A stretch of DNA of 6,541 nt, from NCBI GenBank assembly GCA_903927685.1, contig CAIYOB010000781.1, positions 1 through 6,541 of the forward strand, written 5' to 3'. This DNA comes from an uncultured Planctomycetaceae bacterium (GTDB lineage Bacteria > Planctomycetota > Planctomycetia > Pirellulales > Pirellulaceae). Below, one piece after another: positions 1-5,685 of this stretch. The translations under genes and the position numbers were made by a program. Under the pieces are notes generated by a model, which saw only the letters and a list, made by a program, of their open reading frames with translations, searched no databases and was not told the DNA's origin. Position 1 is the stretch's first letter. The number at the start of each line of letters is the position of its first letter.

Positions 1-1883
1 GTTTTTCTTTTTCGCCCCGTCTCTGGTCTTTCCAGCAATCCAGCTTCGTACAGGAATCGACTGGGCGGCACTTTGCACGAACAGGCGTTCTGGACGTAGG
101 ACAAAACCAAGTTGGACGAGGCCCGCGTCATGGCCACGTAGAACAGGCGGCGTTCTTCCTCGACCTCGGCCCGCTGGTGCGGGATCAGACCATCGTTGCA
201 CGTTGTCAAAATGACCGTATGCCATTGCAGCCCCTTCGCTCTGAAGTAGGTCAGCAACGGCACGCCCGCTTTGTGATCCTGCCCCGCATTGGACGCTCTG
301 GCCCGTTCCAAAGCCGACTCAAAGGACGCCACGAACCCTTGAATGTCCCCACCGAAACTGACGGCGATCTCGTTGATTTCGCCCAAGGGCATCTTTTCCT
401 CGATGGCGTCTTCCAAGCCGCCGATCACGCCTTTCAGGCCACGGAATCGCTCCGAGATTACGCCCAGCACAGCGGGCAGCGAGCGTGCGGCCAGCAGTTG
501 GTACACGGCGAACGGCAGCGTATCCCACCCCGCCACGGGAGCCAGTTCCCGTAACTTGCCCGAACGAATCGTGTCCATGAAATCGCCGCCGTGTCGAAAA
601 TGAGCTTCCACCCTGGCCACGATCTTCGGCTCCACATAGCGGAAAAACGAACAAACGGTCCTGGCGGCGTCATGGGCAGATGGGGCGGCATGTTCGTCCA
701 ACGCCAGCTTTAGTCGCAGGATGCTCAGCAGCTTATCCAGGTGTTCGTTTTGGAGGATGTTGTCTTCCTTGCGGACGAAGTACGGGATGTCGTTCAGGAT
801 GAATTCCACCTGCAAGGGCAGGCTTTGGGCGTTGGTGCGGTAGAGGACCACAAAATCGTGGTAGCCCAAAGCAGGTGATTCTGACCGAACATGCTGGATC
901 AGGGAAACGATGGACTTCGCTTCCAGGCCCGCCGACAGCGCCGACACCACATGGATTTGAGCCACCGCGTCACTGGCCGCACGCGGGTTCTTGGGAATCC
1001 GCCGCACGTTGTGCCGAATCAGACGGTCAGCGTGTTCCACAATCAACGGCGGGCAGCGGTAGTTGATCTGAAGTTCGTGGGATTCGATAGGACGACTCAG
1101 GTGCTTTTCCAAGTCGATGATGTAGTCGGGCGTGCAACCGCGAAAGCCGTAAATGGCTTGATCGTCGTCGCCCGTGACCACCAGCACCGACTTTCTGGCG
1201 ATGGCCTCCACCAGCACGAAATCCAGGTGGTTGATGTCCTGAAATTCGTCCACGATCACTTCGTCCCACTGACCCTGCAACGCTTCGAGGGCGGCGGGTT
1301 GTTTGCTCAGCAGGGCGTAGGGCCGCAGCTTTTGGTCATCGAAATCCAGCACATGATCGCGTTGCAGCAGCCGCTCGTAGCCTTGGTACATCCACAGGAT
1401 CGCCTGGATGGCTCTGGTCACGGCCTGCTTGGATGAACTGGTGAAGAAGACTTCGGCCTGCGGACAATCCAGCAGGAAGTCGGTGAATGCCTGCGGGTCC
1501 AGCGACCTGGGATCGAAGAGGCTGTTTTTGAGGAAGCTGAAAAATTCCAGATAGAAACGGAAGGCCAAGTATTCGGGCAGCGGGCTGGCTTGTCCGCTGC
1601 TGCGTCGGCCCAATTCGTTCCGCAGTTCCCTGACCAGGGCGTACTGCTGCCGTGATTCGATCACCTTTTTGTACTCTGGCGGAAAGAACTCCCGCAGCAC
1701 GGAGTAGCCGTAAGCGTTCAGGGTCGAAAGCCGCAACTGGGTCAACGAGATGCCGAATTGAGACAACCGTTCGCCGAGTTTAAGCTTGATCGAGTTGACC
1801 GCCGCCTTGTCGAACGTAAGCAGCAAAGCACGGGCGGGATTCAGGCCCTGCTGGGCGCGGTGCAGCACGCGGTTGATGGGCAT
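1..1883 (-). pseudogene. UvrD/PcrA-type superfamily 1 helicase, N-terminus with Walker A missing, C-terminus off the window
   Basis: One open frame runs on the minus strand from about 1979 to position 1 without a stop. Recognisable helicase begins near 1877 (INRVLHRAQQGLNPAR). Motif Ia is LLLTFDKAA (about 1826-1800). Motif II is DEFQD (1250-1236). Motif III is GDDDQAIYGFRG (1172-1137), followed by the motif IV-like LQINYRCPPLIVEHADRLI. Motif V is TYFRAKGLQW (near 222-254) and motif VI is EEERRLFYVAMTRA (near 121-162). The family unwinds DNA 3' to 5' using ATP and acts in repair or in phage defence. Motif I (GxGSGKT), which normally lies just before the INRVLHR segment, is absent. In its place, across a junction near 1880, lies an unrelated gene fragment in another frame. 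The first in-frame ATG is at 1883 and has no clear ribosome binding site. The basic tail (GRKRK) suggests that the true C-terminus lies just beyond the window. Without Walker A the protein could not hydrolyse ATP, so I call it a truncated remnant. Family assignment is firm; the specific system is unknown. Confidence 0.88.
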
Positions 1884-2031
1884 TCTGCCAACCCATCGCA
1901 AACTGAATGTGGTCGTGCAATTCGGCCAGCGTGCATTTGGCGACCTGAATCCGTCTTCAAATCGGCGGCTGGATGCCGTTCAGGGTGATCTTGAGTTGCC
2001 AAACTTGATTAGAAGCCGATTTAGCCATCAT
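1880..2031 (-). pseudogene. N-terminal fragment of a plasmid pRiA4b ORF-3 family protein, with an in-frame TGA
   Basis: The frame starts at ATG 2031 (or the adjacent ATG at 2028), seven bases after the stop of the upstream gene, with GAAGGG as ribosome binding site. It reads MMAKSASNQVWQLKITLNGI, then QPPI, then TGA, then RRIQVAKCTLAELHDHIQ and FAMGWQNAHQ. The pattern YQLKITLxGIxPPIWRRIQV, then LxxLHxxIQxAMGW, is the hallmark of the pRiA4b ORF-3 (IS1096 passenger TnpR-like) family, whose function is unknown. The conserved Trp of PPIWRR is exactly where TGA stands, so TGG to TGA is the simplest explanation. The match ends near 1880, where helicase sequence takes over in a different frame. Family members are usually about 180 residues or more, so only about the first 50 codons remain. 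The spacing suggests it was once translated together with the 260-residue gene upstream. Confidence 0.82.
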
Positions 2032-2038
2032 GGTCCCT

Positions 2039-2821
2039 TCACAGATGGTCAGCGATCCGATCCGTGGTAGACTTCAGCCCCAACTTTTCCTGCATCATCT
2101 GCACGAAAATCGGCTTGTCCCCATCAGGCAAAATCACCCTGGTCAGCAGGAATTCGAGCGTCAGGTCAAAGTATTCCACCGTATCTTTGCACGCACGCAG
2201 GTTTTCGATGAAATCTTCGACGCGATACTGCTGGTCATCCAGTTCAAGGGTCGCGTCATCGAACTGCCCCAGGCCAGACAAGGCGTTAAAGCAGTCCTGT
2301 AGCTCAAGTTTGTGCCGCAGATCAGCGGGGATCACTTCCACGGGCGATGTTGCCCCCTGCGGCAGCGACAGGCCGCCGCCGTGTTTGCTCAGGCAGGCAA
2401 CCAGATTCCGCCAGCCGTCACACTGCGCTTCGGTGTGCGTGTCAAAGGTGCGGAATGGCTCCACCAGCAGGCGTGGGGCAATCTTCCTGAAAATCTCGTA
2501 CCACGGCTCCGTTGTTCGCGGGCTTTCGTTGATGTACAGAACCTGCTCGTCATCGGGATCGCCGAAGTTGATGAGTTCGCTGAGAACAGCCTGCTGCTGC
2601 CGCGTCAATGGCAACCCCTGCTCATGACACACGACCGCTTCCCAGGTGAGGAAACGGTCGTCTTCCATCTCGAAGATGAAGTTCTCCACCGCCTCTTCCA
2701 CATCGAAAATGTTGTCCAGATTTCGTCCACTGAAGAAGTCATCGGTCGGAATCTTCGTGCCGAACTCCCAGCGGATCGGACCTGGGCGTTCTGGTGTTGG
2801 CTGCTTTTTCTTCTTGGACAT
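2039..2821 (-). CDS. Hypothetical protein, 260 residues, apparently intact
   Basis: I do not recognise this family. The chosen start is ATG 2821 (MSKKKKQPTPERPG), because GAAGGA lies five bases upstream. In-frame ATGs at 2827 and 2857 are also possible, but the first lies inside that ribosome binding site. The stop is TGA (2041-2039). After a short lysine- and proline-rich N-terminus the protein is soluble and acidic, with helical-looking stretches such as DVEEAVENFIFEMEDDRFLTW and a second acidic run near residues 190-225 (LGQFDDATLELDDQQYRVED). I see no signal peptide, membrane segment or catalytic motif. A segment rich in Gly, Cys and His (CLSKHGGGLSLPQGATSP) lies in the middle. The gene sits between restriction-gene remnants upstream and a pRiA4b ORF-3 fragment seven bases downstream, so it probably belonged to a co-transcribed accessory operon. 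A cytoplasmic helper or adaptor role is possible but unsupported. Its unbroken frame is notable, since its neighbours are all fragments. Confidence 0.75.
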   Translation of the reverse strand: MSKKKKQPTPERPGPIRWEFGTKIPTDDFFSGRNLDNIFDVEEAVENFIFEMEDDRFLTWEAVVCHEQGLPLTRQQQAVLSELINFGDPDDEQVLYINESPRTTEPWYEIFRKIAPRLLVEPFRTFDTHTEAQCDGWRNLVACLSKHGGGLSLPQGATSPVEVIPADLRHKLELQDCFNALSGLGQFDDATLELDDQQYRVEDFIENLRACKDTVEYFDLTLEFLLTRVILPDGDKPIFVQMMQEKLGLKSTTDRIADHL

Positions 2822-2847
2822 GGGCATCCTTCGTGGAAGTGGAAACG

Positions 2848-3108
2848 TCAAAACCAATCGTCACCCAAGCCGTCGGCGCTGGCGATCACCGCCCTGAACT
2901 TGTCTCGCATTTTCTGGGAAAATGACTTGTCGGCGGCCAACTCGGCGAATCCGTCTTCGATTAGCTCTCTTGGCATCGCCGTCAACACCTTGATGCGGCC
3001 ACGAGGCGAAGACAGCGATTCGCGCTGTTTAACGTATCGACGGTGCAGCCCTCGCGAAACGATTTCGCTCGCCTCCGCAAGCAGTTGAACGATCAAGAGG
3101 TCTTCCAG
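2848..3108 (-). pseudogene. McrC-like restriction subunit fragment fused to an unidentified C-terminal tail
   Basis: In the frame ending at TAA or TAG near 2848, the peptide reads LEDLLIVQLLAEASEIVSRG, then LHRRYVKQRESLSSPRGRI. This matches from memory the N-terminal part of McrC proteins (L.D.L...L......L.RGL...Y....E.....GRI), the partner of the McrB GTPase in modification-dependent restriction. McrC proteins are normally about 350-450 residues with a PD-(D/E)xK nuclease domain; only about 40 residues of the family are recognisable here, up to about 2992. The remaining tail (KVLTAMPRELIEDGFAELAA onward, ending GLGDDWF) does not look like McrC and may come from yet another gene. The open frame could begin at TTG 3096, but it is preceded without a gap by the hsdM fragment in another frame, so I treat it as a remnant. 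The stop lies 26 bases before the start of the 260-residue gene. The McrC call is moderate. Confidence 0.55.
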
Positions 3109-3112
3109 CCCT

Positions 3113-3220
3113 GTCGCAGGCTTCGAACAGCTTCCGTTCCAGACGGGCCAGCGTCAGCTTCTCGGCCTTCTTCTTCGGCTCGGCTGGCTTCTGCCCGTTG
3201 AAGTCGATTTGCTTCTGCAC
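3113..3220 (-). pseudogene. hsdM: N-terminal fragment of a type I restriction-modification methyltransferase (HsdM)
   Basis: The frame starts at GTG 3220 with AGGAG about eight bases upstream. It reads VQKQIDFNGQKPAEPKKKAE, then KLTLARLERKLFEACD. LTLxxLExxLFxACDILRG is the usual opening of HsdM, where the N-terminal helical domain precedes the N6-adenine methyltransferase domain. The match stops exactly at EACD (codon 36, 3113), where ILRG and the rest should follow. The same frame then reads unrelated residues to a stop near 3029, while the McrC-like peptide appears in a shifted frame. The catalytic domain (NPPF/Y motif, roughly residues 250-300 in the family) is entirely missing. The start and ribosome binding site are preserved, so transcription and translation could still begin here and terminate early. 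Confidence 0.7.
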
Positions 3221-3245
3221 TTCCTGGCTCCTGGTGCATCGTCGC

Positions 3246-3284
3246 TGTCGGCTTGTCGCGATCCCCCTACGGGTAAAGCCGACA
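3246..3284. repeat. 9-bp perfect inverted repeat upstream of the hsdM remnant
   Basis: TGTCGGCTT (3246-3254) and its exact complement AAGCCGACA (3276-3284) flank a 21-base centre. The element ends 26 bases upstream of the GTG of the hsdM fragment. It could be an operator for the former restriction operon or a recombination or transposition remnant. As a hairpin it lacks the T-run of an intrinsic terminator. Confidence 0.5.
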
Positions 3285-3479
3285 ATCTGGCAAAGTGGTT
3301 AGTTTACAGAAAACCGAAGCGGCTTGAAACATAGCCCAGCAAGAACTTTGCGTGCGGCCTGGACTGCCTTGGGAGTCAACAAAACGTGATGCCCAATGCT
3401 GCCGCGAAACCTCCATGCCCATGACCTGACGGGGGTGGACACTGCTGACGAGAACCGCCCGCCCAAATCTGCGGTCAGG
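3285..3479. other. Gene-free intergenic stretch between divergent units
   Basis: I find no recognisable gene. Short open frames on the minus strand (for example 3267-3536) match nothing I know. A 7-bp inverted repeat, ACCTGAC (about 3423-3429) and GTCAGGT (3474-3480), lies in the right half. This stretch separates the minus-strand restriction remnants from the plus-strand TPR gene, so it should hold promoters for both directions. Confidence 0.4.
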
Positions 3480-3510
3480 TTGTGTCGGGGCGTCGTTCGG
3501 GTGGTAAAAT
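3480..3510 (+). promoter_or_regulatory. Weak candidate promoter for the TPR gene
   Basis: TTGTGT (3480-3485) and TAAAAT (3505-3510) are separated by 19 bases, longer than the preferred 17. They lie 38 bases upstream of the TPR start codon. The -10-like box is the only A/T-rich hexamer near the gene. This is a pattern match only, and planctomycete promoters are poorly defined. Confidence 0.3.
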
Positions 3511-3547
3511 GCCAGCCATGAGCCTACGGGAACCAAGGGGAATAATC

Positions 3548-4249
3548 ATGTACCGCCATTGTCCTGCCGTGGTCCTGATCCTGATCGGCCTGGCTTCAAC
3601 AACCGTCATCGGCGCACAAGACACAGCCCAGTTGTTCTTGCGTGGCACAGGGCGAATTGAAAAAGGCGACATCGACGGGGGCATTGCCGACCTGGATCAA
3701 GTGCTGGTGGCCGACCCCAATTCTGCCGCAGCGTACTTCGCCAGGGGGTATGCCTGGGACAAAAAGGGCGATCGCGACAAGGCGATTGCCGACTTCGATC
3801 AGGTCATACGACTTCAACCCAAGATGGCCGAGCCGCGTTACAATCGCGGCAGGATGTGGGAGAAGAAGGCCGATTACGACAAAGCCTTTGCCGACTACAG
3901 CGAAGCCCTTCGGCTCGATCCCAACAACTTTCGATTCTGCAACAACCTCGCGTGGATGCAGGCAACCTGTCCAATCGACAAATACCGTGACGGCAAGATG
4001 GCCCTGGAAAACGCGATGAACGCCCGCAAGTTGTACGGCGGGGACCACTGGCGAATCGTGGCCACGATTGCTGCTGCCTACGCGGAGAACGGCGACTTCG
4101 ACGACGCCCGCGAATGGCAGGAGAAGGCGATCAAGTTGGTCGGGGACGACAAAGCGGCCTTGGACAAGGAGAAGGCGTCGATGCGGTCCCGCCTGGATGT
4201 GTACCAGGCCAACAAACCGTTTCGGGAGCCAATCGCCAAGTCGCCGTGA
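3548..4249 (+). CDS. Secreted or periplasmic tetratricopeptide repeat (TPR) protein, 233 residues
   Basis: The chosen start is ATG 3548, because AAGGGG (3535-3540) lies seven bases upstream and the next residues form a signal peptide: MYRHC, then the hydrophobic PAVVLILIGLASTTVIGA, with likely cleavage near GA/QD. An upstream GTG at 3482 would add 22 residues before the signal peptide and overlap the candidate promoter. Three consecutive 34-residue TPR units follow (residues about 29-130): GRIEKGDIDGGIADLDQVL, ARGYAWDKKGDRDKAIADF and NRGRMWEKKADYDKAFADY, each ending in a ...DP/QPN-type turn. Next come the block NNLAWMQATCPIDKYRDGK and a final helix pair (AAAYAENGDFDDAREWQEKA) before a charged tail ending KPFREPIAKSP. 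TPRs bind proteins and act as scaffolds; the partner is unknown. This architecture is common in Gemmata-like planctomycetes as I recall it. The frame is intact, monocistronic, and unrelated to its broken neighbours. Confidence 0.9.
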   Translation: MYRHCPAVVLILIGLASTTVIGAQDTAQLFLRGTGRIEKGDIDGGIADLDQVLVADPNSAAAYFARGYAWDKKGDRDKAIADFDQVIRLQPKMAEPRYNRGRMWEKKADYDKAFADYSEALRLDPNNFRFCNNLAWMQATCPIDKYRDGKMALENAMNARKLYGGDHWRIVATIAAAYAENGDFDDAREWQEKAIKLVGDDKAALDKEKASMRSRLDVYQANKPFREPIAKSP

Positions 4250-4303
4250 GGAATGTCTCCGCCGCCGATTCCGGTTTGTCTGCGGCGTGCCCCCGCGTTG
4301 CAC

Positions 4304-4338
4304 GTAGGCGATGATTCGCCACCCAACGCCGTGCCTAC
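4304..4338. terminator. Hairpin-forming sequence between convergent genes, possible terminator
   Basis: GTAGGC (4304-4309) pairs with GCCTAC (4333-4338), and inside it GGCGA-TGAT-TCGCC (4307-4320) forms an alternative perfect 5-bp stem. The element lies between the end of the TPR gene (plus) and the end of the HU-like fragment (minus), the expected place for a shared terminator. There is no T-run, so intrinsic termination is uncertain. The right arm overlaps the TAG stop of the HU-like fragment. Confidence 0.3.
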
Positions 4339-4480
4339 ACCAATTCCTTCAGCCCCTTCAAGGCGACGACCTTGACGGCGTTCGTGGCGGGCTTCGCCTT
4401 GATGACCATCTCTTCTTTCGTGAACGGATTGATCCCCTTGTGTTCCTCGGTCGCAGGCTTGCGGACGACCTTGATTTGCA
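4335..4480 (-). pseudogene. C-terminal fragment of an HU-like DNA-binding protein
   Basis: Minus-strand translation ending at TAG (4337-4335) reads IKVVRKPATEEHKGINPFTK, then EEMVIKAKPATNAVKVVALK, then GLKELV. This resembles the DNA-binding arm and last helix of HU/IHF-type histone-like proteins (..R.AR.GxNPxTGExxxIxAxxVxxFxxxKxLKDAV), and more closely the NPFTKE..xFKAKPA variant I associate with planctomycetes. The family is normally about 90-100 residues; only about 47 are seen. The N-terminal helical half is missing, because an IS91 transposase piece on the opposite strand begins at about 4483. A start at 4592 would put transposase antisense residues at its N-terminus, so I do not regard that open frame as a real gene. 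Nucleoid-type DNA binding by the intact ancestor is a family inference. Confidence 0.6.
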
Positions 4481-4482
4481 GC

Positions 4483-4772
4483 TGGACCTGGAGCGGTTGC
4501 AGGCGGCTTGGCAGGAAGCCGTGTTCGCCCTGTACCTGGCCGAGGAGAAGATCGAGCCGGAAGTGGTCGAGAACATGCGGACTTGGCCGCACAGCGGTTT
4601 CAGCGTGGACCAGTCGGTCTTTCTGCCGGCGGGCGACCGGGCCGGGATCGAGCGGCTGGTCGGGTACATGACCCGCTGCCCGTTCAGCCTGTCGCGGCTG
4701 GTCAAGTTGACCGCCAGCGGGCAGGTGGTGTACAAGGCGGAGAAGGACGCCTGCCGGGCATTCCCCGACCCG
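4483..4772 (+). mobile_element. Internal fragment of an IS91-family (Y2/HUH) transposase
   Basis: The plus-strand frame reads LERLQAAWQEAVFALYLAEE, KIEPEVVENMRTWPHSGFSV, DQSVFLPAGDRAGIERLVGY, MTRCPFSLSRLVKLTASGQV, then VYKAEKDACRAFPDP. The HSGFSVDQSVxLPAGDRAGIERLxxYMTRCPFSLSRLV block is typical of IS91/IS801-like rolling-circle transposases of the Y2 transposase domain type, which move single-stranded DNA with paired catalytic tyrosines. Only about 95 residues remain, so the N-terminal zinc-finger region, the downstream part and both element ends are missing. The piece is bounded on the left by the HU-like fragment and on the right, at about 4770, by the PIN toxin fragment, both on the opposite strand. 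It cannot be active. It may mark a one-ended or illegitimate event that helped assemble this mosaic. Confidence 0.8.
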
Positions 4773-5134
4773 CCAACCGTGCCCATCACGGGAATTCCCA
4801 ATGCCGCAGCGCGTTGTCGCCCTTCCGCTTCATCGATCAGGACGCAGGCGGCAGCTTGTTCAATAGCCAGGACGATCGCCTGCGACTCGCCGGACCCCAG
4901 GTCTTTCCGCAGCAGCGTGACCATCGCGACGTTCTGGGGCGCTGCAACTTCCATCCAGCCCTCGACAACCGCTTGACGCACACAGCCAGCGCCCGGCAGA
5001 TCGGGCCGGTTGCCCAGTTCCGTGAGGACCGCCTCGGGCACAATCACGTGTCCGAACTGGTCCCGCAGAAGTGCAGATCGCCCCAGGCGTGCCAGCTAAT
5101 TCAACACCGAGGTGTCACTTACGGTCGTTCCCAT
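4770..5134 (-). pseudogene. DUF3368-type PIN-domain toxin, early amber stop and missing C-terminus
   Basis: The start is ATG 5134 (alternative ATG at 5143), with AGGA about seven bases upstream, inside the end of the antitoxin gene. The frame reads MGTTVSDTSVLN, then TAG (5098-5096), then LARLGRSALLRDQFGHVIVP, EAVLTELGNRPDLPGAG, VRQAVVEGWMEVAAP, LRKDLGSGESQAIVLAIEQA and VLIDEAEGRQRAAALGIPVM, then GTVG. This order is that of DUF3368 PIN nucleases, the toxin partners of UPF0175 proteins that cut RNA at a cluster of acidic residues. The acidic residues SD, TEL, GES and IDE are visible. The stop replaces an expected Tyr or similar residue (LNYLARL), consistent with TAC or TAT to TAG. At about 4770 the match ends inside GTLG and the IS91 piece begins, removing some 40 residues. 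Restart at GTG 5047 would lack the first catalytic Asp. I infer a dead toxin. Confidence 0.8.
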
Positions 5135-5382
5135 AAGCAACATCCTGGGCCAGTTCGGAGTCGCCGTAGTGCATTGGGGTGTGGCGACGTCCCAGTTCCT
5201 CGTCAAAACGCAACGGCGTCAGCTGCGCCAACTCGGCGGCCTTGCCCGGTCCCAGGATGCTCTGGGAGTACAAGGCTACGGCCAGCTCCAGACGCAGCCT
5301 GTTCCTGATCCTGGGGCGGCAAACGCAGGGCCTGAGTGATTTCTCGGGGGATTTCGAGGGTGAGTGTATCCATAGCCATCAT
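5115..5382 (-). pseudogene. UPF0175-family antitoxin with a one-base frameshift
   Basis: The frame starts at ATG 5382, 5379 or 5373 and reads MDTLTLEIPREITQALRLPP, then QDQEQ. After the cytosine at about 5301 the homologous reading moves by one base and continues RLRLELAVALYSQSILGPGK, AAELAQLTPLRFDEELGRRH, TPMHYGDSELAQDVAYGNDR, ending at TGA (5117-5115). UPF0175 proteins are about 80-95 residue antitoxins with an N-terminal EIPxEVxxALxLPP strand region, then an LxxELAxxLYxxGxLSxGKAAELA helix-turn-helix. Corrected for the frameshift, the protein would be of full family length. The ending overlaps the toxin start (5134), as in a translationally coupled toxin-antitoxin operon. In the present sequence the product would be an out-of-frame peptide. 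A sequencing error cannot be excluded, but the toxin carries its own independent lesions. Confidence 0.8.
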
Positions 5383-5409
5383 GATACCGTTGCCTCACAC
5401 GCGGGGAAA

Positions 5410-5435
5410 GGCATCTGCTCGGCGTCTGGCATCTG
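5410..5435. promoter_or_regulatory. Paired direct repeat upstream of the antitoxin, possible operator
   Basis: GGCATCTG occurs at 5410-5417 and again at 5428-5435, an 18-base period (CAGATGCC twice when read toward the antitoxin). The pair ends 28 bases upstream of the ATG at 5382, where the promoter and autoregulatory operator of a toxin-antitoxin operon would be expected. I see no clear -35/-10 pair beside it. Function is inferred from position. Confidence 0.35.
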
Positions 5436-5477
5436 TTGACCGGACTCAACGCCCGGCCCCCCAGGCAAATGCCCCGG

Positions 5478-5495
5478 CCGTCGGGCAGCCGACGG
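5478..5495. repeat. Short perfect hairpin
   Basis: CCGTCGG (5478-5484), loop GCAG, CCGACGG (5489-5495) form a perfect 7-bp stem with a 4-base loop. There is no adjacent T-run on either strand. It could end transcription of a former gene or be part of the structured intergenic repeat to its right. Confidence 0.5.
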
Positions 5496-5604
5496 TTGAG
5501 ATCCGTGCAGGACGCTCCGTGCGCATAGCAGTACGCAACGAACACGGTCAGGTGGCTGGCAAATTGGGCCGGGCACTGGAGTGACGCTCGGCCCTGTGTC
5601 AGAG

Positions 5605-5641
5605 TTGCCCGAGGGCGAACGCAGCGAGCCCTCGGAGGCAA
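5605..5641. repeat. Long bulged hairpin, first arm of a structured GC-rich repeat
   Basis: CGAGGGC (5610-5616) pairs with GCCCTCG (5628-5634) around an 11-base loop (GAACGCAGCGA). After a two-base bulge the stem continues, with TTGCC (5605-5609) pairing with GGCAA (5637-5641), giving 12 base pairs. The motif recalls REP-like or mobile hairpin repeats of large planctomycete genomes; that comparison is from memory and unverified. Confidence 0.55.
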
Positions 5642-5685
5642 CGTCCGGGGGCTCGCGACTCGTACCTTGTGGCTTCGACCCCGGG

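Noticed and set aside
891..1436. Plus-strand open frame of 181 codons
   Set aside because: It is the antisense of the helicase core; the minus strand over the same bases carries motifs II and III.
1950..1965. TGA read as Trp or selenocysteine
   Set aside because: Other genes here use TGG for Trp and end in TGA. The match ends about 30 codons later anyway, and no downstream stem-loop of the selenocysteine type was evident.
2312..3088. Plus-strand open frame of 258 codons
   Set aside because: It is antisense to the 260-residue gene and the McrC-like fragment, with no recognisable domain and no ribosome binding site.
1..3108. A Gabija, Zorya or other named defence system built around the UvrD helicase
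   Set aside because: No OLD-family nuclease or other partner is visible, the helicase lacks Walker A, and the neighbours are unrelated fragments.
3596..4303. Minus-strand open frame of 235 codons
   Set aside because: It is antisense to the TPR gene, whose signal peptide, repeats and ribosome binding site are clear.
4304..4340. Integron attC site
   Set aside because: A sequence like ACCCAAC occurs at 4321-4327, but no matching GTTRRRY core lies at the required position, and no integrase is seen.
4358..4770. Continuation of the PIN frame past GTVG to 4358
   Set aside because: The residues there are the antisense of the IS91 transposase piece, not PIN sequence.
4508..5308. Plus-strand open frame of 266 codons
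   Set aside because: It is shifted relative to the IS91 piece and runs antisense through the PIN and UPF0175 remnants; its sequence is low-complexity Arg, Gly and Pro.
5487..5584. TrbI/VirB10 C-terminal fragment on the plus strand
   Set aside because: Only about 15 residues resemble the family, too few to separate from chance.
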